DNA of 12,902 nt from Gammaproteobacteria bacterium (GTDB lineage: Bacteria > Pseudomonadota > Gammaproteobacteria > Thiohalomonadales > Thiohalomonadaceae): contig JADFYS010000029.1 of assembly GCA_015232955.1 (NCBI GenBank), positions 1 through 12,902 of the forward strand, given 5' to 3'. A model generated the notes under the pieces. It saw only the letters and a program-made list of their open reading frames with translations. It made no database searches and was not told the DNA's origin. Below are positions 1 through 7,557 of the stretch, piece by piece; the first letter of the stretch is position 1, and the number at the start of each line of letters is the position of its first letter. Both the position numbers and the translations under genes were made by a program.

Positions 1-14
1 AATTGGAATTGATG

Positions 15-3000
15 ATGAGCGAAGAGATAACCACTCCCGGGCGTCAGACCCACTTTATCGGCATCGGAGCTTCGGCAGGAGGGCTTGAGGCGTTAAGTCA
101 GTTTGTCGCCAATCTCTCTCTCGGTCTCGACTGCATCTATGTTATTGCCCAGCATATGTCCCCCTCCCACCGCAGCATGATGGCAGAGATCCTCGCGCGG
201 GAGACTGCGCTAGAGGTGAAGGATATTCGTGAAGGGGAGTCTCCCCAGAAGGATGTGGTCTATGTCATTCCACCCGGTTTCAACCTGGTACTCCAGGCGG
301 GGGTGTTCCACCTAATTGCGACCGCACCAGAGATCTCGCCCAAGCCGTCAATCAATATGCTGTTTCAGTCTATCGCCGAAGAGTATGACGAACACGCCAT
401 CGGTATTATCCTCTCTGGTACCGGTTCGGACGGCACCAGCGGCCTGCGCGCGATCAAAGCGGCAGGGGGTATCACCATCGCCCAGATCCCGGAGAGCGCC
501 AAATATGAAGGTATGCCCCGCTCGGCGATCGATGCCGGAGTGGTGGATCGGATCCTCGCCCCAGATCAGATTGGCCGCGAACTGGAGCGGCTCAACAGCC
601 TTCACGGCCTGCCCAATCCTGAAGAGATCGATCAGCGTCAGCCGAGTGAGTTGACCCACCTCTTTAACAAGGTGCGCCATCACACCCGCATCGACTTCTC
701 CAGCTATAAGCTCTCCACCGTGATGCGTCGTCTGCAGCGGCGGATTTTGACCACCAACTGTGAGAACCTGAAAGAGTATGTCGACTATGTAGAGGAGAAT
801 CCGGGGGAGCTGGATGCTCTGGCGAAAGAGACCTTAATCTCGGTCACCGAATTTTTCCGCGACAGAGAGGCCTTTCTCAAGCTGGAGAAGAGCATCTCCG
901 AACTGGTGAAAGGGAAAGAGGATGGCGAGGAGATTCGGGTCTGGGTGATGGGCTGCGCCACCGGAGAGGAGGCCTACTCCATCGCCATTCTCTTCGCCGA
1001 ACAGCTGGGGGAGCGGTTTGACAAGCAGATGCTGCAGATCTTTGCCACCGACATCGATAACGATGCCCTCGCCATCGCCCGGCGCGGGATCTACAACCAC
1101 TCTGCAGTATCCGAGATGCCGAAAGCGTATCTACAGCGTTACTTTCATGAGTGCAGTGGAGGCTTTGAACCGATCAAAGATCTGCGTGACAGTGTCGTCT
1201 TTGCGCGTCAGGATGTGGTGGTGGATCCCCCTTTCCTACGGGTAGATCTCATCTCCTGCCGTAATGTTTTGATCTATTTTAATGCCGATCTTCAGGCGAA
1301 GGTGCTCTCCCTCTTTCACTACGCCCTGCGCGATAACGGTCTCCTCTTTCTCGGGCGATCCGAGAATGTGAGTCAACAGGAGTATCTCTTTAGTGCGCTC
1401 GATCGCCGTACCCGTCTCTTTCGGCGCCGCTCCACCAATCAGCAGCGATCGCAGCAACCGATTGCGAAACTGCTTAAGGGGCAGCTTACCCTCAATAAAC
1501 GGGAGCGGGAGAAGCCGGAGAAGAGTTATGAGCGCATCTTCCTCGATGCCATCACCGCCCACTACGCTCCGGCAGCACTGCTAGTGGATGGAAATTTCCG
1601 AATCTACTTCAGTCAGGGGGCGGTTAGTCACTTTCTCAACTTCCCTAAAGAGCAGCGGGATATGAATCTTGGGGATCTGATTGTCCCTGAGTTTAAGAGT
1701 GAGGTGATTACCGTCTTTCACCGCGCACATAATAAGGAGGTGAGTAGCTACAGCCGTTACCGCCGTATCGCCAGTCTCGACCACCAGACCTGGCGCTTTG
1801 CGATCCATCCGGTTGGGGGGCGACCGGGAGAGGATCTCTACCTGGTCGCCTTTGAGGGGGCGAATCCTGAGGTTGATGCGACAGCGGGTGATGCTGTGGT
1901 TGAGGAGCTGTCGTCGGAGGAGGGGATGGCAGATGAGCTGGTGGCAACCCGTGAGCACCTGCAGACCCTGATTGAGGAGATGGCCGCCTCTAACGAGGAG
2001 ATGCAGGCCCTGAATGAGGAGGTTCAGGCCTCCAATGAGGAGCTACAGGCGACCAATGAGGAGTTGGAAGCCTCCAATGAAGAGCTGCAGGCGGCCAATG
2101 AAGAGCTGATCAGTATTAATGAGGAGAGCCACGCCAAGTCATCAGAGCTGGTGGCGATGAACAGCGATTTTGAGAGCCTCTACAATACCCTCGACTTCCC
2201 GGTACTGGTCTTTGATGTCGACTTTCACCTCAAACGGGCCAATGCTGCGGCATCGCGTCTTTTTGATCTGCCTACGATCAACCGTCGTATCCATATCCAG
2301 CGGATCAGCTTCCCCCCCCACCTTGCGGATATCTCTTCGCGGCTCGACCAGGTCCTTCAGAGCAGCCAGAAGGTCAACTACATCGCCACCGTAGAGGATC
2401 GCTCCTATCAGGTGATGATCACCCCCGCCATCTCTCATGTCGGTGTACCGCAGAGTCTGGTTCTGGTGGTGATGGATCAGTCGCAGATCCTCAAGGCGCA
2501 GGCGCAGATCCGCGAGAGTCAGGAGAAGCTGCTGGCGATTATGAACCACTCCACCTCCATTATCAGTCTTAAAGACACCTCCGGCTGTTATGAGTTTGTC
2601 AATCTCCGCTTTGAGGAGCTGTTTGACCTCAAAAGTGGGGATATTCTGGGTAAGAGTGACCGCCAGATCTTTCCGACGGCAGTGGCCAAACTGCTGCGTG
2701 ATCGTGATCTTGAGACAATGGGTAAACTTGATCTCCTCAACACGACCGATGAGATTGTGATTGATGAGAGCTCCACCTTTCTCGAGACGACCCGTTTCCC
2801 CATCTATGATGCGAGTGGTGTTGTCCGCTCTATCTGTACTCAGGCGACCAATGTCACCCACCGCCAGCACGCCGAAGAGCAGCTTCGTCTTGCGGCCAAG
2901 GTGTTTGATCGTGCGGGAGAGGCGATCCTCATCACCAATGCCGAAGGGTTGATTATCACCGTCAATGGCTCCTTTACCCGCATCACCGGTTATGAGGTGG

Positions 3001-4547
3001 CGGAGGTGATCGGCAAGAGCCCATCTCTGCTCAAGTCGGGGGTGCATGGTAAGCCATTTTACGATGAGATGTGGCGCAGCCTGAGTGAACAGGGGTGGTG
3101 GCAGGGTGAGATCATCAATCAGCGCAAGGATGGCAAACAGTATCACGAATGGCTCACCATTAACTCGGTGCAGGATGGGGACGGCTCGGTGGTCAACTAT
3201 GTCGCGATCTTTAGTGACATCTCGGCGATTAAGAGCTCTCAGCGCAAGATCGAGTTTCTCGCAACCCATGATGAACTGACCGGTCTCCCCAACCGTGGTC
3301 TGCTTATTGACCGTATTAAGCACGGTATCTCCCAGATGAAGCGGCAGCATAAAGAGCTGGCGGTGCTCTTTATGGATCTCGATAACTTTAAGCGAATTAA
3401 TGACTCTTTAGGTCACGATGTCGGGGATATTCTCCTTAAGGAGAGCAGTCAGCGCCTCCTTCGCTGTGTTCGCGACTCCGATACCGTGGCGCGGCTGGGG
3501 GGGGATGAGTTTGTCGCGCTGCTGATGGATGTTGATCTCGATGAGATTAATGTCATCGCCAGCCGTATTGTCGAGCTGCTCTCCGCCTCTTTTAATATCC
3601 GTGAACAGAGACTCTTTGTCTCGGTCAGTATCGGTGTCAGCATCTTTCCGAATGATGGTGAAGAGAGTGTCACCCTCCTCAAAAATGCCGATACCGCAAT
3701 GTATCGGGCCAAGGAGCGGGGGCGCAATCAGTACCAGTTTTTTGCCGATGAGATGAAGGTGGTGGCGCTACAGCGGATGACGCTGGAGAGTGGCCTCCGC
3801 TATGCGTTGGATCACAACGCCCTTTCGCTGGTCTATCAGCCGAAGATTCTTGCAGAGGATGGGACCATCTCCAGTGCCGAGGCGCTGTTGCGCTGGGAAG
3901 ACCGTAATCTGGGGAAGGTCTCACCGCTACAGTTTATTCCGGTGGCGGAGAACTGCGGTCTAATCGGTGCGGTGGGGGAGCGGGTGCTGCAGATGGTGGT
4001 GGCACAGATTATCAGCTGGCAGGCGGCCGGTTTTACCGTTCCCAGAATCTATATCAATGTCTCTGCCCATCAGTTTCGCGATCACAGCTTCGCTCATCGC
4101 CTGCAAGAGGTTGTGGCAGAGAACGATCTCCCTCCATCCGCCATCGGCATTGAGGTGACCGAGAGCCTGTTGATGAAAGATCCCGGGTTGACCAGCACTA
4201 TTCTTAGCGAACTGTGCGAGGAGGGGGTCTCGATCAGTGTCGATGACTTTGGCACCGGCTACTCCTCGCTCTCCTATCTCAAGAAGCTCAATATCCATGA
4301 GCTGAAGGTCGATAAGAGCTTTATCGACGGTATCGCAGACGATCATGAGGATCAGGCTATTGTCCGTGCCATTGTCAGTATGGCGCAGGCGCTGGATTTA
4401 AAGACGGTGGCCGAAGGGGTTGAAACCGCAGAGCAGATGGAGATCCTGAAGGAGATCGGAATCACCATGATTCAGGGTTACTACTACTATCGTCCCCAGT
4501 CTCCGCAAGCATTCGGATCACTGTTGGTGCGTAAGGAGAAGAAATGA
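15..4547 (+). CDS. CheB-CheR-PAS-coiled coil-PAS(x3)-GGDEF-EAL hybrid signalling protein
   Basis: A soluble ~1510-aa fusion of chemoreceptor-modifying and c-di-GMP enzymes. Residue numbers here count from the TTG codon at 3; subtract 4 for the ATG at 15. CheB methylesterase (~16-200) has the Ser24 GASAGG nucleophile, His51 and Asp143 in SGTGSDG, but no receiver domain. CheR (~213-475) has the SAM motif GCATGEEAYS (317-326), ATDID (348-352) and CRNVLIYF (419-426). A PAS (~515-620), a NEE-heptad coiled coil (~640-715) and three more PAS domains (~722-830, 842-955, 962-1075) follow. GGDEF (~1082-1245) keeps GGDEF at 1166-1170 and an RxxD inhibitory site (1157-1160). EAL (~1255-1505) keeps E1293, N1352, E1384, DD1414-1415, K1435, E1471 and Q1491, so both cyclase and phosphodiesterase could be active. 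No membrane segment is seen. Start: the ATG at 15 has GGA at 5-7; ATG 12 or a start left of the window is possible. The stop overlaps the phytochrome start (ATGA). Confidence 0.93.
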   Translation: MSEEITTPGRQTHFIGIGASAGGLEALSQFVANLSLGLDCIYVIAQHMSPSHRSMMAEILARETALEVKDIREGESPQKDVVYVIPPGFNLVLQAGVFHLIATAPEISPKPSINMLFQSIAEEYDEHAIGIILSGTGSDGTSGLRAIKAAGGITIAQIPESAKYEGMPRSAIDAGVVDRILAPDQIGRELERLNSLHGLPNPEEIDQRQPSELTHLFNKVRHHTRIDFSSYKLSTVMRRLQRRILTTNCENLKEYVDYVEENPGELDALAKETLISVTEFFRDREAFLKLEKSISELVKGKEDGEEIRVWVMGCATGEEAYSIAILFAEQLGERFDKQMLQIFATDIDNDALAIARRGIYNHSAVSEMPKAYLQRYFHECSGGFEPIKDLRDSVVFARQDVVVDPPFLRVDLISCRNVLIYFNADLQAKVLSLFHYALRDNGLLFLGRSENVSQQEYLFSALDRRTRLFRRRSTNQQRSQQPIAKLLKGQLTLNKREREKPEKSYERIFLDAITAHYAPAALLVDGNFRIYFSQGAVSHFLNFPKEQRDMNLGDLIVPEFKSEVITVFHRAHNKEVSSYSRYRRIASLDHQTWRFAIHPVGGRPGEDLYLVAFEGANPEVDATAGDAVVEELSSEEGMADELVATREHLQTLIEEMAASNEEMQALNEEVQASNEELQATNEELEASNEELQAANEELISINEESHAKSSELVAMNSDFESLYNTLDFPVLVFDVDFHLKRANAAASRLFDLPTINRRIHIQRISFPPHLADISSRLDQVLQSSQKVNYIATVEDRSYQVMITPAISHVGVPQSLVLVVMDQSQILKAQAQIRESQEKLLAIMNHSTSIISLKDTSGCYEFVNLRFEELFDLKSGDILGKSDRQIFPTAVAKLLRDRDLETMGKLDLLNTTDEIVIDESSTFLETTRFPIYDASGVVRSICTQATNVTHRQHAEEQLRLAAKVFDRAGEAILITNAEGLIITVNGSFTRITGYEVAEVIGKSPSLLKSGVHGKPFYDEMWRSLSEQGWWQGEIINQRKDGKQYHEWLTINSVQDGDGSVVNYVAIFSDISAIKSSQRKIEFLATHDELTGLPNRGLLIDRIKHGISQMKRQHKELAVLFMDLDNFKRINDSLGHDVGDILLKESSQRLLRCVRDSDTVARLGGDEFVALLMDVDLDEINVIASRIVELLSASFNIREQRLFVSVSIGVSIFPNDGEESVTLLKNADTAMYRAKERGRNQYQFFADEMKVVALQRMTLESGLRYALDHNALSLVYQPKILAEDGTISSAEALLRWEDRNLGKVSPLQFIPVAENCGLIGAVGERVLQMVVAQIISWQAAGFTVPRIYINVSAHQFRDHSFAHRLQEVVAENDLPPSAIGIEVTESLLMKDPGLTSTILSELCEEGVSISVDDFGTGYSSLSYLKKLNIHELKVDKSFIDGIADDHEDQAIVRAIVSMAQALDLKTVAEGVETAEQMEILKEIGITMIQGYYYYRPQSPQAFGSLLVRKEKK
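1986..2132 (+). repeat. Imperfect 21-bp coding tandem repeat (NEE heptads)
   Basis: Seven consecutive 21-bp units each encode a heptad of the form x-x-N-E-E-(L/M/V)-(Q/E), for example ASNEELQ and ATNEELE. The last unit is the most diverged. The units differ mainly at third codon positions, so the protein repeat is under selection rather than freshly duplicated. The heptad forms a continuous coiled coil between the PAS that follows CheR and the PAS array. This helix is common in CheB/CheR fusion proteins and probably sets dimerisation and signal register. Confidence 0.85.
4533..4538 (+). promoter_or_regulatory. Ribosome binding site of the phytochrome gene, inside the upstream CDS
   Basis: AAGGAG lies 5 nt before the ATG at 4544 and inside the last codons of the GGDEF-EAL gene, whose TGA overlaps that ATG. 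It fixes the start of the downstream gene and implies translational coupling of the two proteins. Confidence 0.8.
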
Positions 4548-6040
4548 ACGCTACAGAGAAGCAGGAGAGCGCGTTAAAAACAGAGATCTGTGAGAGTGAA
4601 CGGCTCCATCTTTCGGGCAAGATACAGGGGTATGGTATCTTGATTCAGGTGGATATGGGGAGCGGGGTGATAACCCATGTCAGTGACAACATCCGTGATC
4701 TCGACGGTCTCACTCCAGAGGCGTTGTGCGGACAGCCGTTAAGCTGCCTCCCCTGGCTTGAGCGTGAAATTCCGCCGCAGCTGCCGGGGAGGGTGGGTCC
4801 CTTTCGACAGATCCACCGTCTGGTGACCACCAAAACCACCGCCTATGATGCGGTGCTGATAGAGAACGGTTCGGCACTACTACTGGAGCTGGAACCGACG
4901 CCGCAGCAGCAGGAGATGATCCAGATCTGGGAGTATGAGCGGGATCTCCACCAGTTGCCGACCGTGGCAGAGGAGTTACCGCACTATCACAACGATACCC
5001 TCTCCTCGATTCAGAGTATCATCGGTTTTGATCGGGTAATGGTCTACCGATTCCATAGTGACTGGTCGGGAGAGGTGATTGCCGAAGTCTGTAACCCCGA
5101 ACATGGGAGTTACCTCGGTCTCCACTTCCCCGCCAGCGATATCCCGGCGATCGCCCGAAATCTCTATCAGATTAATAGCTGCCGTCTCATCGCTGACACC
5201 AGGGCAGAGGCGGTTGCGATTCATGGTGAGAATGGTACTCCCCCCGACCTCACCTACTCCGATCTGCGTAGTGTCTCGGAAATGCATCTCGCCTATCTCG
5301 ACAATATGGGGGTGCGGGCATCATTTTCGGTCCCGATAATTGTCAACCAACGCCTCTGGGGATTGATCTCCTGTCACCATCTTCAACCTCGTTACCTCAA
5401 TCGAAACCAGCGGGCTGTTTGTGCCTCCCTTATCAAAACCTACTCACTTGCCCTCTCGACCTATTACACCTCTTACCGGGTGAAGCAGATGGATTCGCTG
5501 GAGCGGCGGATTGATACTGTCCTTGAAGCGATCTCTCTCTATAGCAACCCCCTTGAGGGGGTGGAGCAGCAGTCGAATCTTCTTCTGGAGAGCCTAGGTG
5601 CCGATGGTATCGCCATGGCCTATCACGACGATGTGGTGATTGTGGGCGAGGCGCCTGACCTGCAGGAGATGAGTGAGATCGATGACTGGTTTTTGAATCG
5701 GCAGGAGAGCTCTCTTGTCACCATCGATAATCTCTCCTCAGAGTTTGAACTCTCGCAGACCCTACTCGCCCGCACGAGTGGCCTTCTCGCCATCCGTGCC
5801 CGCTCTCCCCGCTCGGGGTGGGTACGGATCTACTGGTTCCGTCAAGAGGAGATTCAAGAGGTGCCGTGGGCAGGAAACCCCAATAAGCCGTTTGCCGAAG
5901 ACGCCTCTGCGACCACCCTCTCTCCCCGCCGCTCCTTTGAAAAGTGGATTGAGATCCGCCGAGGCTACAGTCGGCCGTGGAGCCATGAAGATCGCCTCAC
6001 AGCGGGGCGCTTTCGCAACACCCTTTTGCGTTGGTTATAG
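4544..6040 (+). CDS. Bacteriophytochrome photosensory core (PAS-GAF-PHY) without output domain
   Basis: A predicted red/far-red photoreceptor binding biliverdin. The N-terminal PAS (~16-115) carries Cys16 in CESERLHLSG, which aligns with the bilin-attaching Cys of bacteriophytochromes (C-x-x-E-P-I-H-I-P-G). The GAF domain (~145-310) has Tyr168 in MVYRF, the PASDIP motif (196-201, Asp199), His248 in MHLAYLDNMG and His278-279 in ISCHH, all chromophore-pocket positions. The PHY domain (~325-498) keeps the tongue: W442-x-G and PRRSF (461-465), then W468 and PW (478-479). The protein stops about 20 residues after that PW, inside the last PHY helix, where family members continue into a histidine kinase or GGDEF-EAL. 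No lost output domain is visible downstream, because the next gene begins 3 nt later. The ATGA overlap with the GGDEF-EAL gene suggests that protein is its partner (inference). The IQGYG segment replaces the usual IQPHG. Confidence 0.92.
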   Translation: MNATEKQESALKTEICESERLHLSGKIQGYGILIQVDMGSGVITHVSDNIRDLDGLTPEALCGQPLSCLPWLEREIPPQLPGRVGPFRQIHRLVTTKTTAYDAVLIENGSALLLELEPTPQQQEMIQIWEYERDLHQLPTVAEELPHYHNDTLSSIQSIIGFDRVMVYRFHSDWSGEVIAEVCNPEHGSYLGLHFPASDIPAIARNLYQINSCRLIADTRAEAVAIHGENGTPPDLTYSDLRSVSEMHLAYLDNMGVRASFSVPIIVNQRLWGLISCHHLQPRYLNRNQRAVCASLIKTYSLALSTYYTSYRVKQMDSLERRIDTVLEAISLYSNPLEGVEQQSNLLLESLGADGIAMAYHDDVVIVGEAPDLQEMSEIDDWFLNRQESSLVTIDNLSSEFELSQTLLARTSGLLAIRARSPRSGWVRIYWFRQEEIQEVPWAGNPNKPFAEDASATTLSPRRSFEKWIEIRRGYSRPWSHEDRLTAGRFRNTLLRWL

Positions 6041-6043
6041 TGT

Positions 6044-6826
6044 ATGGGTGGAGATGATCCCTTGATTCCCGGCCCGGAAGCGCAGCAGGTGAGCGACGCC
6101 CCAGTTGCCCTGATTACCGGTGGCGCAAGGCGTATCGGTGCTGCCATTGCCCGTCAGCTTCACGCTGCCGGGATGCGTCTGGTGATCCACTATCGCAGCT
6201 CGGCGCAACCGGCGCTGGCGCTAATGGAAGAGCTGAACCAGATTCGTTCCGGTTCTGTGACTACTATCGCCGCCGATCTCCTGCAGATCGAGGCGTTAGA
6301 GGCTCTGGCCGTAGCCTCTACCGCCCACTGGGGGAGGCTCGACGCCCTGATCAACAACGCCTCATCCTTCTACCCCACACCGGTAGGTGAAATTCGTGTG
6401 GACGACTGGGAGGATCTTCTCGGCAGCAATCTTAAGGCGCCCCTTTTTCTCAGCCAGGCGCTTGCCGCAGAGTTGAAGCAACGGCAGGGGGCGATCGTCA
6501 ATATTGTCGATATTCATGGCGACAGGCCGATGAAAGCGCACACCGTCTATTCGGTGGCGAAGGCGGGGCTGGTGATGCTGACCCGCTCTCTGGCGCGAGA
6601 GCTGGGACCCGAGGTACGGGTCAATGCGGTTGCACCGGGGGCGATTCTCTGGCCAGAGCGGGAGCTGGACGCGGCGACAAGAGAGGAGATCCTTGAGCGT
6701 AACTTTTTAAAGCGACAGGGGAGTGCCGAGGAGATTGCCGCAGCAGTAGAGTTTCTGTTAAATCGCGCGACCTACACCACAGGGCAGGTGCTGGCGGTGG
6801 ATGGCGGTCGTTCGGTCAATATATAA
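6044..6826 (+). CDS. folM: Pteridine reductase, short-chain dehydrogenase family (FolM/PTR1-like)
   Basis: An NADPH-dependent reductase, probably of dihydropterins such as dihydromonapterin or dihydrobiopterin, with possible weak dihydrofolate reduction. The 260-aa Rossmann protein has the cofactor motif TGGARRIG (25-32), the TGxxxRxG form typical of pteridine reductases rather than TGxxxGxG. It also has NNAS (104-107) and VDIHGDRP with Asp156 where other SDRs have the catalytic Ser. Tyr169 and Lys173 follow (YSVAK), with the same D-13-Y-4-K spacing as in trypanosomatid PTR1. VAPGAILWPE (197-206) is also diagnostic. It starts 3 nt after the phytochrome stop, so it is probably co-transcribed. 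The start is uncertain: ATG 6044 has no clear ribosome site, TTG 6062 has GGTGGAG at 6047-6053, and GTG 6089 has GGAAG at 6076-6080. The SDR fold begins near residue 19, so all three are possible. Confidence 0.87.
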   Translation: MGGDDPLIPGPEAQQVSDAPVALITGGARRIGAAIARQLHAAGMRLVIHYRSSAQPALALMEELNQIRSGSVTTIAADLLQIEALEALAVASTAHWGRLDALINNASSFYPTPVGEIRVDDWEDLLGSNLKAPLFLSQALAAELKQRQGAIVNIVDIHGDRPMKAHTVYSVAKAGLVMLTRSLARELGPEVRVNAVAPGAILWPERELDAATREEILERNFLKRQGSAEEIAAAVEFLLNRATYTTGQVLAVDGGRSVNI

Positions 6827-6846
6827 CTCACTCACTCACTCACTCA
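6827..6846. repeat. (CTCA)5 tetranucleotide repeat at a convergent gene junction
   Basis: Five perfect CTCA units fill the 17 bp between the pteridine reductase stop (TAA, 6824-6826) and the yggS stop; the last unit contains the yggS TGA on the minus strand. A CT-rich run follows inside yggS. No terminator hairpin is visible between the two convergent genes. Confidence 0.9.
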
Positions 6847-7530
6847 CACTCTCTCTCCGAAGAGGGCGGTACCGATTCGGACGATGGTGGAGCCTTCGGC
6901 CACCGCCATTTCAAGATCGTTGGACATCCCCATCGAGAGGGTATCGAGTTGATGCCCCTCCCTCTGGAGCCGCTCTTGGGCCAGCCGTAGCTGCCTGAAG
7001 GCGCTGCGCTGCGCTTCAGGATCGGGGGTTGCGCGGGGGATGGCCATTAGCCCGCGCAACCGAAGCCTGGGAAGCGCCCGGAGATCTGCTGCCAGCTGTG
7101 CCAATTCTGCAGGCGGGCAGCCCGCTTTATTGGCCTCCGCGCTAATGTTGACCTGCAGCAGAATATTGAGCGGTGGTAGCTCCGCTGGACGGAGGTTGTT
7201 GAGTCGTTCACCAATCTTGCGCCGATCGACACTATGAACCCAACTGAAGTGGCTGGCGATGTCACGACACTTATTGGCCTGAATCGGCCCGATAAAGTGC
7301 CACTCCAACTGCAGATCCTGCAGCGCCTCTAGCTTGAGTAGCGCCTCTTGCAGGTAGCTCTCACCAAAACGGATCACCCCCAGCTGCGCCATCTCTCGTA
7401 TCGCTGAATCTGGCTGGCGTTTACTCACCGCAAGAAGTGAGACCGATCCCGTCTCCCGCTGCGCCAGGCGTTCCGCCTCACGGATTCGGCTCTCGACTTG
7501 TTGCAGGCTTTGGCTGAGGAGATTCATCAT
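6844..7530 (-). CDS. yggS: YggS/PLPBP family pyridoxal phosphate homeostasis protein
   Basis: A cytosolic PLP-binding protein that buffers pyridoxal phosphate and affects amino-acid metabolism; the family has no confirmed enzyme activity. It is 228 aa, the usual family length, a single alanine-racemase-like TIM barrel. Signature stretches are LLAVSK with the PLP lysine at 37, HFIGPIQANK (78-87), SMGMSNDLEMAV (199-210) for phosphate binding, and the end motif RIGTALFGER. FGESY replaces the usual FGENY at 55-59. Two consecutive ATGs (7530, 7527) can start it; GGG three bases upstream of the first favours the second slightly. It lies 27 nt downstream of pilU on the same strand. In Pseudomonas and Vibrio yggS also neighbours pilT-pilU, but there it is on the opposite strand from pilT. 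Confidence 0.93.
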   Translation of the reverse strand: MMNLLSQSLQQVESRIREAERLAQRETGSVSLLAVSKRQPDSAIREMAQLGVIRFGESYLQEALLKLEALQDLQLEWHFIGPIQANKCRDIASHFSWVHSVDRRKIGERLNNLRPAELPPLNILLQVNISAEANKAGCPPAELAQLAADLRALPRLRLRGLMAIPRATPDPEAQRSAFRQLRLAQERLQREGHQLDTLSMGMSNDLEMAVAEGSTIVRIGTALFGERV

Positions 7531-7557
7531 TGCCCGAGAGTGGCGGTGACCGTGCGC

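Noticed and set aside
1986..2132. Regular 21-bp repeats as a CRISPR-like or regulatory array
   Set aside because: There are no spacers, the period is in frame, and the units encode a coiled-coil heptad with third-position differences.
2142..3350. Open frame of 402 codons on the minus strand inside the PAS/GGDEF region
   Set aside because: It is antisense to clear PAS and GGDEF domains, has no recognisable domain and is explained by codon bias of the plus-strand gene.
4530..4550. Programmed -1 frameshift fusing the GGDEF-EAL protein to the phytochrome
   Set aside because: The downstream gene is in the -1 frame and a Shine-Dalgarno-like AAGGAG lies upstream, but there is no X-XXY-YYZ slippery heptamer. 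Ordinary translational coupling explains the overlap.
6827..6846. (CTCA)5 as a phase-variation switch
   Set aside because: It lies after one stop codon and supplies the other (TGA in every TGAG unit). Changes in copy number would not alter either protein frame.
7531..7557. Palindrome CGGTGACCG between pilU and yggS as a terminator
   Set aside because: The stem is only 4 bp and no T-run follows on the minus strand; the two genes are probably co-transcribed.
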